Source: Dactylonectria macrodidyma
Lineage: Eukaryota; Ascomycota; Sordariomycetes; Hypocreales; Nectriaceae
DNA: 64,000 nucleotides
Direction of reading: 5' to 3'
Assembly: GCA_020744425.1 (NCBI GenBank)
Contig: JAGMUV010000003.1
Location: 1,550,001-1,614,000, forward strand
The position numbers were made by a program, and so were the translations under genes. Below are positions 25,013 to 37,205 of the stretch, piece by piece (position 1 is the stretch's first letter; every line of letters starts with the position of its first letter). The notes below the pieces were generated by a model that was not told the DNA's origin, did no database searches, and saw nothing but the letters and a program-made list of their open reading frames with translations.

Positions 25013-25868
25013 GCGGCTTTTGCAAAGTAATCACGCAGTCCGCCAACGCAGGAGCTGGCATGAGGCTGTTTGTTACTGCTCTCCGCTGTTTAGGGAGCGG
25101 GATTGGCATTCCCGACAGCCTGGTGCGCCAATGAGCCCGTGTCTCAGACCTACCTTGTTGAGCTGTGTCGTGTGGGCGTTTGAGCTGCCTGGACTGCACA
25201 ACACACTTCTGTGATGCAGCACCATCCCATGCTATCGTGCAATGCACTTATGCTGCACTCATGCTGTCTTTTCCCGCTTCAGCCCATCCATGTGCATACC
25301 GTGCAGTAGGCATGATATGCCCCGCTCTAAGGAGGGGGAGGGGGATAGCTCCCAGCCTTCTCTGGACTCAAAATATCTGTCATGGAGTTGCTCCCTCCGC
25401 CGATACCTGTTAGCTTTGTCAAACTAGTGCTGAACCCGCGAAGTAGCGTCCCGAGACACTACCATGGTACACCGTCGAGCTGGAATGGAATGGGGCGCAA
25501 TTGTAGCCATTACTGACACTGGGAGTTGCATGTCGAAGCCATACCGTCTCTGCGTGTTTGAATGTCACCCGCCATCCGCTTCTTCCCTCCTCGGCCCAGC
25601 GACAAACCTGTCCGTTCACCAGTCGGTATGACCGCGTCGACTGATTCTGACAGGCCCTCGAACTATTACTGCGGCCCTTGGTATGGGTTCGGCAGCAGCT
25701 AGCCGTCGGTGCGTCTCTAGTGGTGGGTGACTTGTCGACCTGTGCCATATTGCGGCATTCACGAAGAGTCGACCGGCCCACATTGTCGCCATGTCGCATT
25801 GTCCGCATTGTCGCATTGTCGCATTATCGGCGACAAAGTGCGGATGGACGGGCCTTAACGCTTTTGAC

Positions 25869-25882
25869 GGGGGGGGGGGGGG
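25869..25882. repeat. homopolymer of 14 G
   Basis: Uninterrupted G run in non-coding DNA, prone to slippage and to length error in sequencing. Confidence 0.8.
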
Positions 25883-26842
25883 CCTCGGCGCAGGGCTTAC
25901 GGCGGTACCTCGCTTGCATGAGCATCGTCTGTGGGCATTTTGTCGGATTCGGTATAACCAGGATTGATTATAGGCAGTGGCATGCCGCCAAACATATTGG
26001 CTCTCCCATAAAAGATGCAAGACCATTTAGCGACTTTGAGATGAAGTCTCGCGATGACAAGTGAGGCGACGATATTCCATGACGCAGGAGAATTGATAGT
26101 TTTGTGGAGAAGGAGGGATGGTCAGAGAATGGGGACCTGAGGCACTTCAAGACCTTGGCAGCTCTGTCCCCTTTTTTCTTTCTTTTTTTGGAAGGTAGAA
26201 AACCCCAGGAATGACAGGAAGGAAAGAGGCATCATACTCACGCCAACTGCATGTTGGACACTTGCCTCCCAGGAATTCGGGATTTCATCGTCATCAGCAC
26301 TGTCCCACTTCCCGTCATGGGTGGTGACCAGTCCCTCTTGAGAACCTTAGCGACTATGTTACAGGGCTCATCAGTGGGCAACGACCGCCAACTTGCCAAA
26401 GATGCTTCTTAGCTGAAGGTACCTCTGCCATGTACTCTCACCCAATTCGCTAGGCGCGTAATGGGTGTGACACCGCGTCGCCAAAACGCGGTCGACAAAG
26501 TGGGTGGCCCGTGTAGTCTAATTACCATACCGCTTTCCTGGCGTTTTTGTTACCACAACCGTGTATGCCTCCACCGTCGACACTGTCCCTCAGTCCATCA
26601 TATTGCATCTCACGGTGACAGTTTGTTTTATGTATCATTGACCTGGCGTGCTGGGCTTGCATCCTCATATTTTCAATCATCTAGCTTCGAGACTTCCCTC
26701 GGCGACGCTACGTTTACGCGGCATCTCCTCTCGTTGCGCGTTCGAATCTCTATCGTCACGCCGCATCTGGTCGACATTCTGCCATACGCTCCATGAATCC
26801 CACGACGCATAAAGACCGAAACGCGTGCTATTCCTCGAAGTC

Positions 26843-29500
26843 ATGCATCTTCCACGTTCTTTGATCTCGAAACTCTACACCCACCTCCAAAACACCCGCC
26901 ATCCGCTTTCCCCGCCAGTCCTTATCCTAGTCGCCCTGGAACCCGATGCTCTCTGCGCATGCCGTGTCCTGACGAGATTGCTGAAGCATGACTACATCCC
27001 ACACAAGATTCAGCCCGTTTCGGGCTATACCGACCTCGAAAGGGCGGGAAAGGAGCTTGTGGTTCCCATGATGGAGTCCCAGGGAGGCAGCGGTGGCGTT
27101 GTTGTCTGTCTCGGTGTGGGAGGCATGGTCGATCTTGGTCCCCTCCTAGGCCTCGAGCCAGAAGGTGACGATTCCCCCTACAGTGGCGTCGAGGTCTGGG
27201 TCATGGACGCCCATAGGCCCTGGAATTTGGGCAACGTTTTTGGAGGCTTCCCTCTCGACCCGACAAGTGAAGAATCGTCAACCTACCAGTCAAGAAGTCC
27301 GCCTGGCGTCGATGGTGGAGAGATTACCAGAGGATATAAACCCGGAAAAGGTGGCATTGTTGTGTTTGACGATGGTGACATTGCAGACGACCTGGCTACT
27401 GAACGCGCAGCATACCTAACGTTGGTTGACATGCCAGATCTTGACGGCGAGGATTTGGGAGAAACCGATGATGAAAATGATGACGAAGATAATCCAAGGC
27501 AGGAGTCTGCGCATGCGGGCCAGAAGCGAAAGAGCTGGTCAGACGCAGACGAGGATGGGTTCAGTGATGAAGACAGACCACGGCAGAGACGGAGGAGTAA
27601 CTCGGTAAGAAAGATGCCAACTGGTTACGATCACAACTAACAAGCAATAGTCAAGCTCTATAGCCGAATCTCCACAGCGACCGAAGCCGAGAGGACTTCT
27701 TTCCCTCCGAGATCCCGATCTCGGCCTGTCCAGTGATCCTGTCGAGCCTCCATCCGGCGCCCAATCAACCCCAGCACCCTCAGCACGCGCCCTTAGACGG
27801 CGACTCCTCCGAATGCGACAAGAAAACGAGGCTGTTCTGCAGAAATACTACAAGGTCGGCTCTTCTTTCTCCGAGCCTCTCTCGTCAATGATGTATTCAC
27901 TCGCGTCCGAACTCGGCCGAGAAGACAACGACCTCCTTTGGCTCACAATTGTTGGCGTCTCATCTATGGAGCTCTACGGTCGATCTTCCGCAGGCATCGC
28001 CGCTCCAGTGAGGAAAAGTAACGATAGCCGACCCTCGGGATGGCTGGGACTACGAGGTGCTAGGATACGCCAATTACTACGCGACGAAGTGAGGCGACTA
28101 AATCCGCCCGAAATGACCAATGGACGTGTTGCCGTCGAGAACACAGGCATTATTCCGACTACGGCCAGGAATCCTGAGGATACTGGAATCCGTCTCTCCC
28201 CTGAACCTCGTTTCCTTCTCATTCGTCATTGGAGTCTGTACGACAGCATGCTGCATTCTCCATATCTCTTCTCCCGTCTAAAAACCTGGAGCGAGACGGG
28301 TATCAAGCGACTTCACAAGCTCCTTGCTAAAATGGGTGTTAGTCTCGCACAGTGCAAGCAAAGCTATACCCACATGGATATGATGTTGAAACGCGAGTTG
28401 AGAGCCAAGCTACTAAAGTATGGCTCGCTCTATAACCTTGACGAGATGGTGCCCTCAGTTGATACAGACGGAAAAGATCGAGCTGGTGCGAAAGATGGCT
28501 GGGGATTTGTCCGCAGCTGGGGCTGGAGAGCAACCCTCAGCGCCCAAGATGTTGGGGTTATCATCGGTGCACTGCTCGAGGTTGGGAAACACGCCCACAT
28601 TGCGGACGCGACACAGGCATCCACCCAATCATCCCGGGAAGTCGATGAAGAGACTGATTTCTCTGCTCAAGGAGATGAATGGATTGGTCGGTTCTGGCAG
28701 GCTTACGATGCGTTGGAGGAGTAAGTCGAGCATCTCCATTCACGCATGTTGTACTGGTTTGCTAACACCTGAACAGTATCGATTCCCTCAAGGCCGGTCT
28801 TCCTACTGCTCAATTCCTTCACCGAGCCATTTACCGCACTGGAACTTCTCTCATCAATAAGAAACAAATCAAACATCTTCGCGCCTTTCGTATGTGTGTG
28901 GTCAAAGACGGACCTGACGTCGCGCTATTCACCCACCCGGCCGCTCTCACCAAGCTATCGCTCTGGATCGGAGAGGCCCTTTCCGAGCAGGAGAGGGAGA
29001 ACCATGGCAAGCTATCACAAGGTGGACGAGGCACACCCCTCGTGGTGGCCAGCCTCAATGAAAAGCGTGGGGTTTACATCGTTGTTGGCACCGGCGGTGG
29101 CGGCGGGCCTGACACAACCTTCCAGGATAGGGAAGCTTTCAAGCAACGCAAAGCAGAGAAAGACGCCAAGCTGAAGAGAAAGGAGGAGTTACGACTTGCC
29201 AAGCAGAAAGTCCGAGAAGAGAAGCTGGCTGCGCGAAGAGACGCCGGCGAGGATGAGGAGCAAGAGACAGAGTCTGAAGATTCCGATGCCTCGGACTCAG
29301 ATGCAGACTCGGACGATGATGACGTTGAGCATGAAAAGGGTTACGGTCTCAACAAGTTCGGCACCGCGTTCCAGGAGGTTGTCTCGGAGACGACGGCGCG
29401 AGTGCGTATCGATAGCTTCGAGCACTGCGTGGTAGAAGTCAAGAAGGAGGACCTCGGAGGGTTTCTCGAGAGCCTCAGCATGAAGGCAGTGGTTGGATAA
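26843..29500 (+). CDS. CDC45: Cdc45, replication initiation/CMG helicase subunit
   Basis: Cdc45 joins Mcm2-7 and GINS to form the replicative CMG helicase in the nucleus. Exons 26843-27604, 27651-28720 and 28777-29500 give about 851 aa, normal for filamentous fungi. The N-terminal DHH-like fold region shows LILVALEPDALCACRVLTRLLKHDYIPHKIQPVSGY, the family signature. Residues about 210-255 are a long acidic stretch. Central helical repeats follow (KYYKVGSSFSEPLSSMMYSLA; SLYDSMLHSPYLFSRLKTWSE). The C terminus has an acidic/basic low-complexity insert (LKRKEELRLAKQKVREEK, then ESEDSDASDSD) before LNKFGTAFQEVV. Initiation uses ATG 26843 (MHLPRSL). All three joins keep frame with gtaaga/gtaagt donors. 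Confidence 0.95.
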
Positions 29501-30201
29501 GGTCTAGCGGGTAACGGGACATGGTCTGATTTTCTCGGTGCAAGTAGGTAATCGGAATTGGGAAGCGGGCGGATCTTGTTTAGCAGTGCACTACAGATGG
29601 AACAGTTGCACACCGGGTTCAAAGTGGGCGATGGAGCATGAGCGAGCATTGAAAGGATTGGGAGGAGCATGTATCTGTGCCGCCGAGCCGCGGTTTTGTA
29701 GGGCTTTAGATACAAATGAATTTGGAGTCTTGCATATACTTCATCTCCTATGGCGTTGAGGGGCGTACTTAATTGGCGAGTCAGTGACGAGACTTGCCGC
29801 CATTGCCATTATTCCAGGGTTGTTGTACACATGCAACCAATGCTTGCCTAGATTACGAACCCCCCCGGCCGTTATATCAAAGGACGCCTGACGTGAGATT
29901 GACTAGCCTGGAGGCGACCCCGTTGCCCAACACGAATCAAAGTGTACGGGTTGCGAAGCCAGCTCAGCGTCAGCGTCAACGTGGTCAGCAAAACCGGGGT
30001 GTTCCCGTTGGCGCGTCAGCGTACCACATGTGCGATGAGATCCGTGGTTGTAGGGCTGAGATGGGGGGTATATAAGTTCACGGACGTCGAGAGCGGGGAA
30101 AAGCGAGAGGGAGAGTATGTGTGAGAGAGAAAATATCTTGTTGTCGGTTTGCTTTTCTGTTGTCGAATTCGCGCCCCTAGAGCTAGAAGGAGACTGCCGT
30201 C
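29501..30201. other. intergenic, no gene seen
   Basis: Tandem-oriented gap of 700 nt between CDC45 and the hemerythrin gene. GAGAGAG-rich just before the downstream ATG (30090-30130), consistent with a 5' UTR. Confidence 0.4.
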
Positions 30202-31161
30202 ATGAGCGAAGCGAAGGTTTGGGTTGATACCCCCTTCAAACTGATCCCCAGCTCCAAGTCCGGGGCCGAGGTAAGTCTACACCCTGAGTACCTGTAACCG
30301 TATCAACAGTAAAGACGATTAATTCATCAATCGCGCAATAGCTTGGGAAAGAGCCCAAAGGAGCTCAGAAGCTGGCGTGCGAGATGACCCTCGTCCACAA
30401 CGCCATCCTGCGTGGCCTCAACGCCGTCTACAACCAGGCTCGCAGCGTGTCGACCAAGGGAACCCGCAAGGACAAGCTCGACTTTGCCAACTTTGCGTAC
30501 GCGTGGACCATGGTGCTGAAAGAACATCATCGTGTGGAGGAGGATAGGGTGTTTCCTCTAATCAACGAGCTGACGGGCGTGCCGGGTTTGATGGACGGCA
30601 ATGTCGCCGAGCACCAAGAATTCCACGACGGGTTCGAGGCGTACCTCGAGTACGCAGATAAGGCGCGAGGTGGAAATGAGGAGTTGGATGGAACAAGCTG
30701 ATCTCCATCATCGACTCATTCGGACCTGTGTTACGAGAGCACCTGGAGCATGATATTGACACGCTCTTAGCCCTGGACAAGTACAGTGATAAGGTCGACT
30801 GGGTAGTATGGTTCAAGAAGGTTATAGACGAAATCATGGGCTATGCGATGAAGAATGCAGAGTTCCGGGTGTGTCACTTCCTGCTCTGTGGCATGTTGCG
30901 GTTTGATCTTTATTGGGATTAAGTCGCCATTGAGGCAAGAGAACAAGCTGACAATGGCCATGACTGCAGACAGACGAATTCCCGATGACTATCATACTTC
31001 ACGACGAGACGTTCGATGAGGGGATGTGGCAAAATTTTCCGCCCATTCCGTGGCTGTTTGCGCTGTTGTTGCGATGGATGTTTATGTACAGACGCAAGGA
31101 CTGGTGGAGATTCTCAGGATGCGACTTTGCCTCGCAACCGCAGCAGCTCCCTTTTGCGTGA
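30202..31161 (+). pseudogene. hemerythrin-domain protein gene with a frame break
   Basis: Iron-binding four-helix HHE/hemerythrin-like domain protein; cellular role in fungi poorly known. Exons 30202-30270, 30342-30868 and 30970-31161. Metal-ligand candidates are in LVHNAILRGLN, KEHHRVEEDRVFPL, EHQEFHDGFEAYL and LREHLEHDIDTLL. The frame from 30342 stops at TGA 30699-30701 right after NEELDG, but the next frame at once continues with KLISIIDSFGPVLREHLEHD and splices in frame to an intact C terminus ending LPFA. That pattern fits loss of one base near 30680-30698, by real mutation or sequencing error. No intron of workable length can bridge it. The rest of the protein is well conserved, so the break, if real, is recent. 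Confidence 0.75.
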
Positions 31162-33675
31162 AGTTTTGCGTCAAGGGCTGGGAGTTTTAGTAAAGAGCCA
31201 ATGTGGAAAATGGACTTGAAGTCATGCTGCCTGGCAAGTTGAGGGGGTCTTGTCGGGCGAGGATGGCACTTGGCGATGTTGTTGAAATGCCCAGGGAGGC
31301 GGTACTAGTTGCGATCAGGGGACGATAAACACAGGTATGGCTATGGAGGGTGTGTAAGTAGTGAATGAATGATAAATTACGTTCCAACCACACAATCATA
31401 TTTTGCTTCATGAAAAATGCCTAGGTCAAGCACATTGTCGATTGTGCTTGGTGCTGCTTGATACTTAGCTTGGTCAGAGAATTCCATGGAGCACAGATGG
31501 TGTTGAGTTTTGGGTCCGCGATGATGGTGCGAGGAGGCTGTGCCAGCAAGAGGCAGACATCAGTAGCGGTGAACCAGCCTATCAAGGAGATGTACCAGTA
31601 CTGTGCAGGTAGACAGGTATGAAAGCGAGTCCAGATAGGGCGGTAAAGGTGTTTAATGGTGGCAAAGGTCACGGCTAGTGGTGGCCCGGTGGTGGTTGAC
31701 AAGGGTTATAGACGTGAAGTGGCGCAGCAGAGCTTATTGACGATAAAGTCGTTCGCTTCCGACTTGGCAAAGGCACCAATGCAAATGTGGCGTTTGACAA
31801 TTTCGGGGGGCTTTGTTTGATTCGATGACGGTGTTTTGTTACTTTTGGATTCGGTTGGGCGAGGCCATGGACTCCTATCGCATCTGCCTAGATTATAGGG
31901 ATAGGAAGTCACTTGGATGTCCTCGGGGAAGTGACGCTGGCGACAGTGTGAGGACGGAAACTGGGGGATGATGATGATGATGAATGATGAATGATGGCGG
32001 GTGGAGAGTGGAGATAAAAAGGTTGGCAGGGTCCGCAGCCCAAGTGCTAAATCTGTCTGAGATGACTAAACGGTCGGTCATAAGAAGCCCTCATACCTTA
32101 GGTACTCCGTCTCGGAAAGAAAACGAGGTCATTCGGTAAGGCAGTCACCTACAAATGCTACCTCGGTCGATACTTGGCCTGCTAAATCATATCAGATAAT
32201 ATCAGTTTGATTCCCTCACCAATCGAAATGGTCCATTGTTCAATAACGGGAATCCCGGCCGACGGAGCGGGGCGGGAAGGCAAGGGAGGCCTCGACACAC
32301 TATCACTCACCCCGCCACACGTTTTGTCCACCAACTGCAGCAAAGCCGCCTCTGAACAAACTACAGTAGTACGTGCGTGCGTACTTGCAGAGCATCTTGC
32401 TTGCGTGCGCCTCGGCATAATTATGGCACGCTGATAGGTGCGCCGGCTGTATGGGACGAGCTTACACACAATGGTAAGGCTATTCCTTGCAAAACGAAGT
32501 GTATTAATCCGCAGCTTGTAGACTAACTGTTTACATACATGAGGGTTGGAGGGATAGCGCGCCATGTGGCGGCGTCGTTGGTTGGTTCATGACGTCTCAA
32601 TTTCAATCGTTTCGGAAAGCTGTGCGCCATGAATCAAGGAACAAAGTGAAAGAGCGTCGCGTGCCTCTTTGCCTCAGATTAGCCAGACGTGCTGACAACC
32701 GTGAAAGTCTCTCGATCAACGGTACTGGATAGAGGCACGGAAACAATACCTAAGGTACTTAATTAATAACCACTAGGAAATCAATCGGCCACGTACGTAA
32801 CGTCCCTGCGGACAAGGCAAGTGGAAGACAAGTCCACGCGGCGACCTGGCTGGGAGAGCCCGTAATTATCCCGGGGTACCTACCCTCGTGGCCTCCACCC
32901 CCACTACCGCCCTCCCACCTCCATCACTCCTGTCATCACTGATCTCTCACTTGCCGCGCGCTGAAACTCCGCCGCAACGTCACTGAGGCTCCCTGGAAAC
33001 TGGAAAAGGCTCCCTAGAAAAGCCCGCTAACACACCATCCCTGGGGCCTTGGGAGGGGGGGGCTAGGTAAGCTTGTCCGACACAGTGACCAACCAGCACC
33101 GGTGGGCCAGTAACTTAGCAGTCCCAGTGACCTGCCTGCCTGCCTATTCGAGCTGCGCGGCGCCTCGGACCCTCTCTCAGCGCCCCCAGATCTCGCATCT
33201 TTCGCAACCGTCCTTCTTCTCTCTCCACCAACACTTGTCCCTCCCAACAGCTTCCACGGCTTCCACTTGCGCTCCAGCTCGACCCGGATACTACCGGCAT
33301 TTTTTGGCTGCTCTTGGCTCGACTTCTGCTTCCATCTCGACTTCTCATGACCTCGACCGTGGCCTGCGTCCTCCTCGTGTCCTCACCCCTCGTCCCACGA
33401 TCTTGATCGGCGCCTCCCCCTCACTCCTCACCCGCTTCCTCGAGGTCGCTCCTACATCGTCGCCGCGACGCCCACATCCCGCTCCCTCCCGCCCGCCAAC
33501 GACTTCAAGACGCGCAGTATATCAACCGGCGGCTCCTCTCCGCGTCTGGCCTCGATCCTCGGCCCCTTTGCTCCTGCGATAGGATATCCTCCAACCCGTC
33601 CACTACCCTAGACGGTTGCGCAATTCGCGCTCTGCATCTCACTTCCACCAACACATTTAACAGCTTCGATCCACC
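31162..33675. other. gene-free interval of about 2.5 kb
   Basis: No recognisable protein. An ATGATGATGATGAATGATGAATGATGG run lies near 31970-31996. The last 500 nt are C/T-rich with TCCCTCC blocks and almost certainly form the NCS-1 promoter and long 5' UTR. Confidence 0.45.
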
Positions 33676-34776
33676 ATGGGCAAATCGTGAGTCTAACACC
33701 TGCCTCCCGTTCCTCCCTCCAAACGCCTCTGCCCCGCCGTTGTCGTCGTCGTCCTCACGGCGTTGCGTGACGTGCGTCATCTACCTACCTACCTACCTAC
33801 CTTGGTAGTCTCGAGCCTTGTCAGGCTTTAGTGCAAGCAACAGGGCGAGCAAAGCTGGTTCGAATCTGCTCAGGCTGAAGCGACGTCATTGTGCCTCGTC
33901 CGATTCCCCGGGTCAAGCCCTTGCTGACCCTCTTGGCACCTCTAGTCAATCCAAGCTCTCGCAAGATCAGCTCGCTGAGCTCCAGAAGTCGACCCATTTC
34001 GACAAGAAGGAGCTGCAGCAATGGTACAAGGGTAAGATGGCCTCCCATTTCCTCCATTCCGCGCGCATACCCCTCGCTTTACTGGGGTTGAGACGAGCCC
34101 CTCCCCCTCGTCGCATGAGTCTTCTAACGCTTTTCGCTAGGTTTCCTCAAGGACTGCCCCTCAGGCATGCTTACCAAGGAGGAGTTCCAGAAGATTTACC
34201 GTCAATTCTTCCCCTTTGGAGATCCAAGTTCATTTGCAGATTATGTCTTCAATGTTTTTGATAGCGACAAGTCCGGCTCCATTGACTTCAAGGAGTTCAT
34301 CTGCGCACTGAGTGTTACTAGCAGGGGCAAGATGGAGGACAAGCTAGACTGGGCTTTTCAGCTGTATGACATTGACGGCGACGGCAAGATTAGCTATGAT
34401 GAGATGCTTAAGATTGTTGAGGCAATCTACAAGATGGTAAGCACCAGCCCCAAGCCCAGCCACAACGGCACCTTTAATTCTTATTTCTTATCCCCGACGC
34501 CACTCTGATTCGAGCTGTGGTGGTTGGCTGGTTGGCTGGGTGTTTTTTTTGTTTTGTTGTTGTTGGCGTAGTTTTGCTGACATTTGGCACGTATAGGTTG
34601 GCTCCATGGTGAAACTCCCTGAAGATGAAGATACCCCCGAGAAGCGAGTAAAGAAGATCTTCAACATGATGGACAAGGACGAGAATGGCAGCTTGGACAT
34701 GGAGGAGTTTAAGGAGGGCAGCAAGCGCGATGAGACGATTGTCTCGGCGCTATCCCTCTACGATGGCCTGGTGTAG
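33676..34776 (+). CDS. NCS1: neuronal calcium sensor 1 (frequenin) homolog
   Basis: EF-hand, N-myristoylated calcium sensor; in fungi it regulates phosphatidylinositol 4-kinase Pik1 and calcium tolerance. Exons 33676-33686, 33946-34031, 34141-34436 and 34597-34776 give exactly 190 aa, the family length. The N-terminal MGKS offers the Gly2 myristoylation site. EF1 is degenerate, as usual (CPSG in place of a full loop). EF2 has [14 protein letters not shown]3 [12 protein letters not shown] and EF4 [12 protein letters not shown], all with canonical ligand positions. Exon 1 is only 11 nt; intron 1 is 259 nt and includes a CTAC microsatellite. The C terminus YDGLV is typical. Confidence 0.95.
33781..33800. 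repeat. (CTAC)5 microsatellite
   Basis: Five tandem CTAC units inside intron 1 of NCS1; similar GTAG runs occur at 35297-35312 in intergenic DNA. Confidence 0.85.
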
Positions 34777-35587
34777 ACTGAAGACGGCGTACAGTACAAC
34801 TCTTGGGTAGCGGCATTCAGCATGGGAAAAAAAAGACGACGCTGACGCTGTGCAGGATGTCGTGTGTTGAGGCCGGGAGTGTTTGGAGCTGTGTTTTGCC
34901 TTTTCCCTATTTCCCCCCGCGGGGGTGTCCTTTGTTCCGAGGCTCGCAAAGACGGACTATGACTTGAAGAATAACCTTTTTGATGTATCTCATGAAGCTC
35001 TTTGGTCTTTTTTTTCTTTTTTGCTGTGAAGGGTGGTGCAAGTATTGATGTTACTATCTGGCAGAATCTCAGGTTTGGGACGCTCGGCATCTCCGGGCCA
35101 CATTGACCTTTGGCATGACGCAGGTCTCAGATTGGGTCTTGGATGCTAGGATAGGAGACGCCCTTGAGGCTTGATAGGGTTGTTTGCTCGCATTTCACTC
35201 TGTCAACCATGTAACCCAAATTGGAAGATGTAGCCAGTCGCAAGACCAAAAACTCGTTTACTGAGCCCGTTCGTTTTGAAGCCATGATAGGCATGAAGGT
35301 AGGTAGGTAGGTAATTATTCCCGGTACCTACTGTAGGCACTTACCCAAAGGCAGGCTTGCAGGTACCTAGGCTTGGTCATCAGGTCCTTTCTGCTGGGGG
35401 AGTCCTTCCGGGAGCGGGACCGAAATAGTGGAACCCCGTTGCCGAATCGCAACTCAACCTCACGTATCAATCAACTCACACGGCCTCTAACTAAAAGTCT
35501 CTCTTACTTACACGCGTCAACCCGCCCCTTCGATACCGAATTGCTTGCCGCGCTTGGGGGACATACTGCTTGTTCCCGGCGGGCGTC
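34777..35587. other. intergenic, no gene seen
   Basis: About 810 nt between NCS1 and the RKM5-like gene. It includes T- and A-runs of the NCS1 3' UTR and a GTAG microsatellite near 35297-35312 followed by GGTACC/ACCTAGG strings. No coding evidence. Confidence 0.4.
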
Positions 35588-36405
35588 ATGGACTCACTCG
35601 AAGGACTGCTGAGCCACTTAGAGCCCGAGATTGAAGATTCCGAAGAAGGTATGATTTTACTATTCTCCCTCTCCCCCTCCCCTCCCCCCTTTTTTTTCTC
35701 ATGGCATGCATGGTGTGCGGAGCGGGATTGTGCATGACTGCTGCTCACCTCAGCACCCAACAAATTTCAGTTCAGAAATGGAAACATTCTCTGATGCGAC
35801 GCTACCAAATGGAATGGAAGCATGACGAGACAAGAGAGCTAAAAAAAAGATTGGCCACCCGTTAGAAACATTCCTCCTCTATTCGCAGCCCATTCCCTCG
35901 CTCAATCTCGGCTTCATCGACCCCCGCGCCTCCATCGTCGATGTGACAGTGGCCGGTCGCGACTTCGCCATCCACCAGTCGCCATCGGTCCTCTCGTCCA
36001 ACCGGGCTGGTGGCACAACAGGAGCAGGTCAGCCGCCCTTTTTCATTATTAATAATCTCTTTTTTTTTTCTTCTCTTTCTTCTTCTCCCTCTTCTTCTCG
36101 TTTCGTTCCTCTGCCTGATCCTTCCACCATCATGACAAACCTGCTTACACGCGTCCAGTCCTGTGGAAAATCACACCCACCTTTGCCACCTGGCTCGCCT
36201 CGCCGTCTAACCCGCTCTTCACTTCCGGCGCCCTCGGCGGCCCTTTGTCGGCCTCGGTGCTCGAGCTCGGCTGCGGCATATCTCCGCTGTCGGCCCTGGC
36301 CTTGGCCCCGCGCGTCGCCCGCTATGTGCTTTCCGACCAGCCCTACGTCCAGCGGCTGCTCCAGCGCAACCTCGACGAGAACCTGCCCTCCGTCTCAGGT
36401 CCGCA

Positions 36406-36436
<31 letters not shown>

Positions 36437-36868
36437 CCCCGCGTGCGGGGCAAGAAGCGTGGCGCTGCGGCAGCTCCCGCGCCGCAGCCTAGTGTTCGCT
36501 TCACCGCCCTAGACTGGGAGACGGACGAGGTGACGCCGTCTCTTACAGGATCTGACCAGGTTCGCAGCTTCGACGCCGTGGTTGCGTGTGACTGCGTATA
36601 TAATTACGCTCTAGTTGCACCCTTCGTCCAGACATGCGCTGACGCATGCCGTCTTCGCATCGAGGATTCCACCGAGGACCGTCCCTGTCTCTGCGTCATC
36701 GGACAGCAGCTTCGCAATGACGAGGTCTTTGAGTCGTGGCTCAAGACTTTTCACACTTCGTTTCGCGTATGGCGTGTCCCCGACGCTGCCCTACCCGAGG
36801 AGCTCCGGTCTTCGGCCGGTTTCGTTGTGCACGTGGGCATCCTGCGGGATGCCTCACCGTCGACATGA
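35588..36868 (+). CDS. RKM5: ribosomal lysine N-methyltransferase 5-like (Methyltransf_16)
   Basis: SAM-dependent seven-beta-strand protein-lysine methyltransferase; yeast Rkm5 modifies ribosomal protein L1. Exons 35588-35648, 35866-36027 and 36159-36868 give about 310 aa. Starts MDSLEGLLSHLEPEIED. The segment FLLYSQPIPSLNLGFIDPRAS and HQSPSVLSSNRAGGTTGAVLWKITP precede motif I, VLELGCGISPL. Then come LSDQPYVQRLLQRNLDENL and the post-motif DAVVACDCVYNYALVAPFV. A GSGSGSGSG linker encoded by GGCTCC repeats (about 36410-36436) plus a basic/Ala stretch sits between strands. Intron 1 is 217 nt with long T runs, unusually long here. Assignment to RKM5 rather than another METTL21-type enzyme is by motif order. 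Confidence 0.8.
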
Positions 36869-37205
36869 CACCGATATCCCTTCACTTGCATTCATCAATA
36901 CCCTGGGAGATAAAACTTGTCTTGATGACAGCGGTAGATGTATGTGCTGTGTCAATAATTCATTTAGATTCATTGCCTTGATCAATTCTGCGTTGACTCA
37001 TGGCTCGATTAGAGATCCCATGTAAATCCAATCCACTTGATACCAATTGCTTCTTTTATACCCAGGGCTGACGAGCAGAGCTCTTGGTCGCCGCTACTCC
37101 AACTAAAAATCCAGAAAATGCTGATGTACCAGTTGACCAGGGCAACATCCCCATTCGCCATAAAGACATTTGATCAAACTCCGTTTTCTTTTCGAGCCCT
37201 CGCTC
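36869..37205. other. convergent 3' region
   Basis: 337 nt between the stops of the RKM5-like gene and LEU1. Contains AATTCATTTAGATTC-like AT-rich 3' UTR sequence; no gene seen. Confidence 0.45.

Larger units (their letters stand above)
23876..26842. other. gene-free interval of about 3 kb
   Basis: No frame with recognisable protein content on either strand. It contains a GGGCTGGT-type minisatellite (24962-24993), a run of 14 G (25869-25882) and repeated TTGTCGCATTG strings near 25800-25826. The left end should hold the methyltransferase promoter and the right end the CDC45 promoter. Confidence 0.45.

Noticed and set aside
33858..33870. GGTTCGAATC string resembling a tRNA T-arm
   Set aside because: No acceptor stem, D-arm or anticodon arm around it; lies in NCS1 intron 1.
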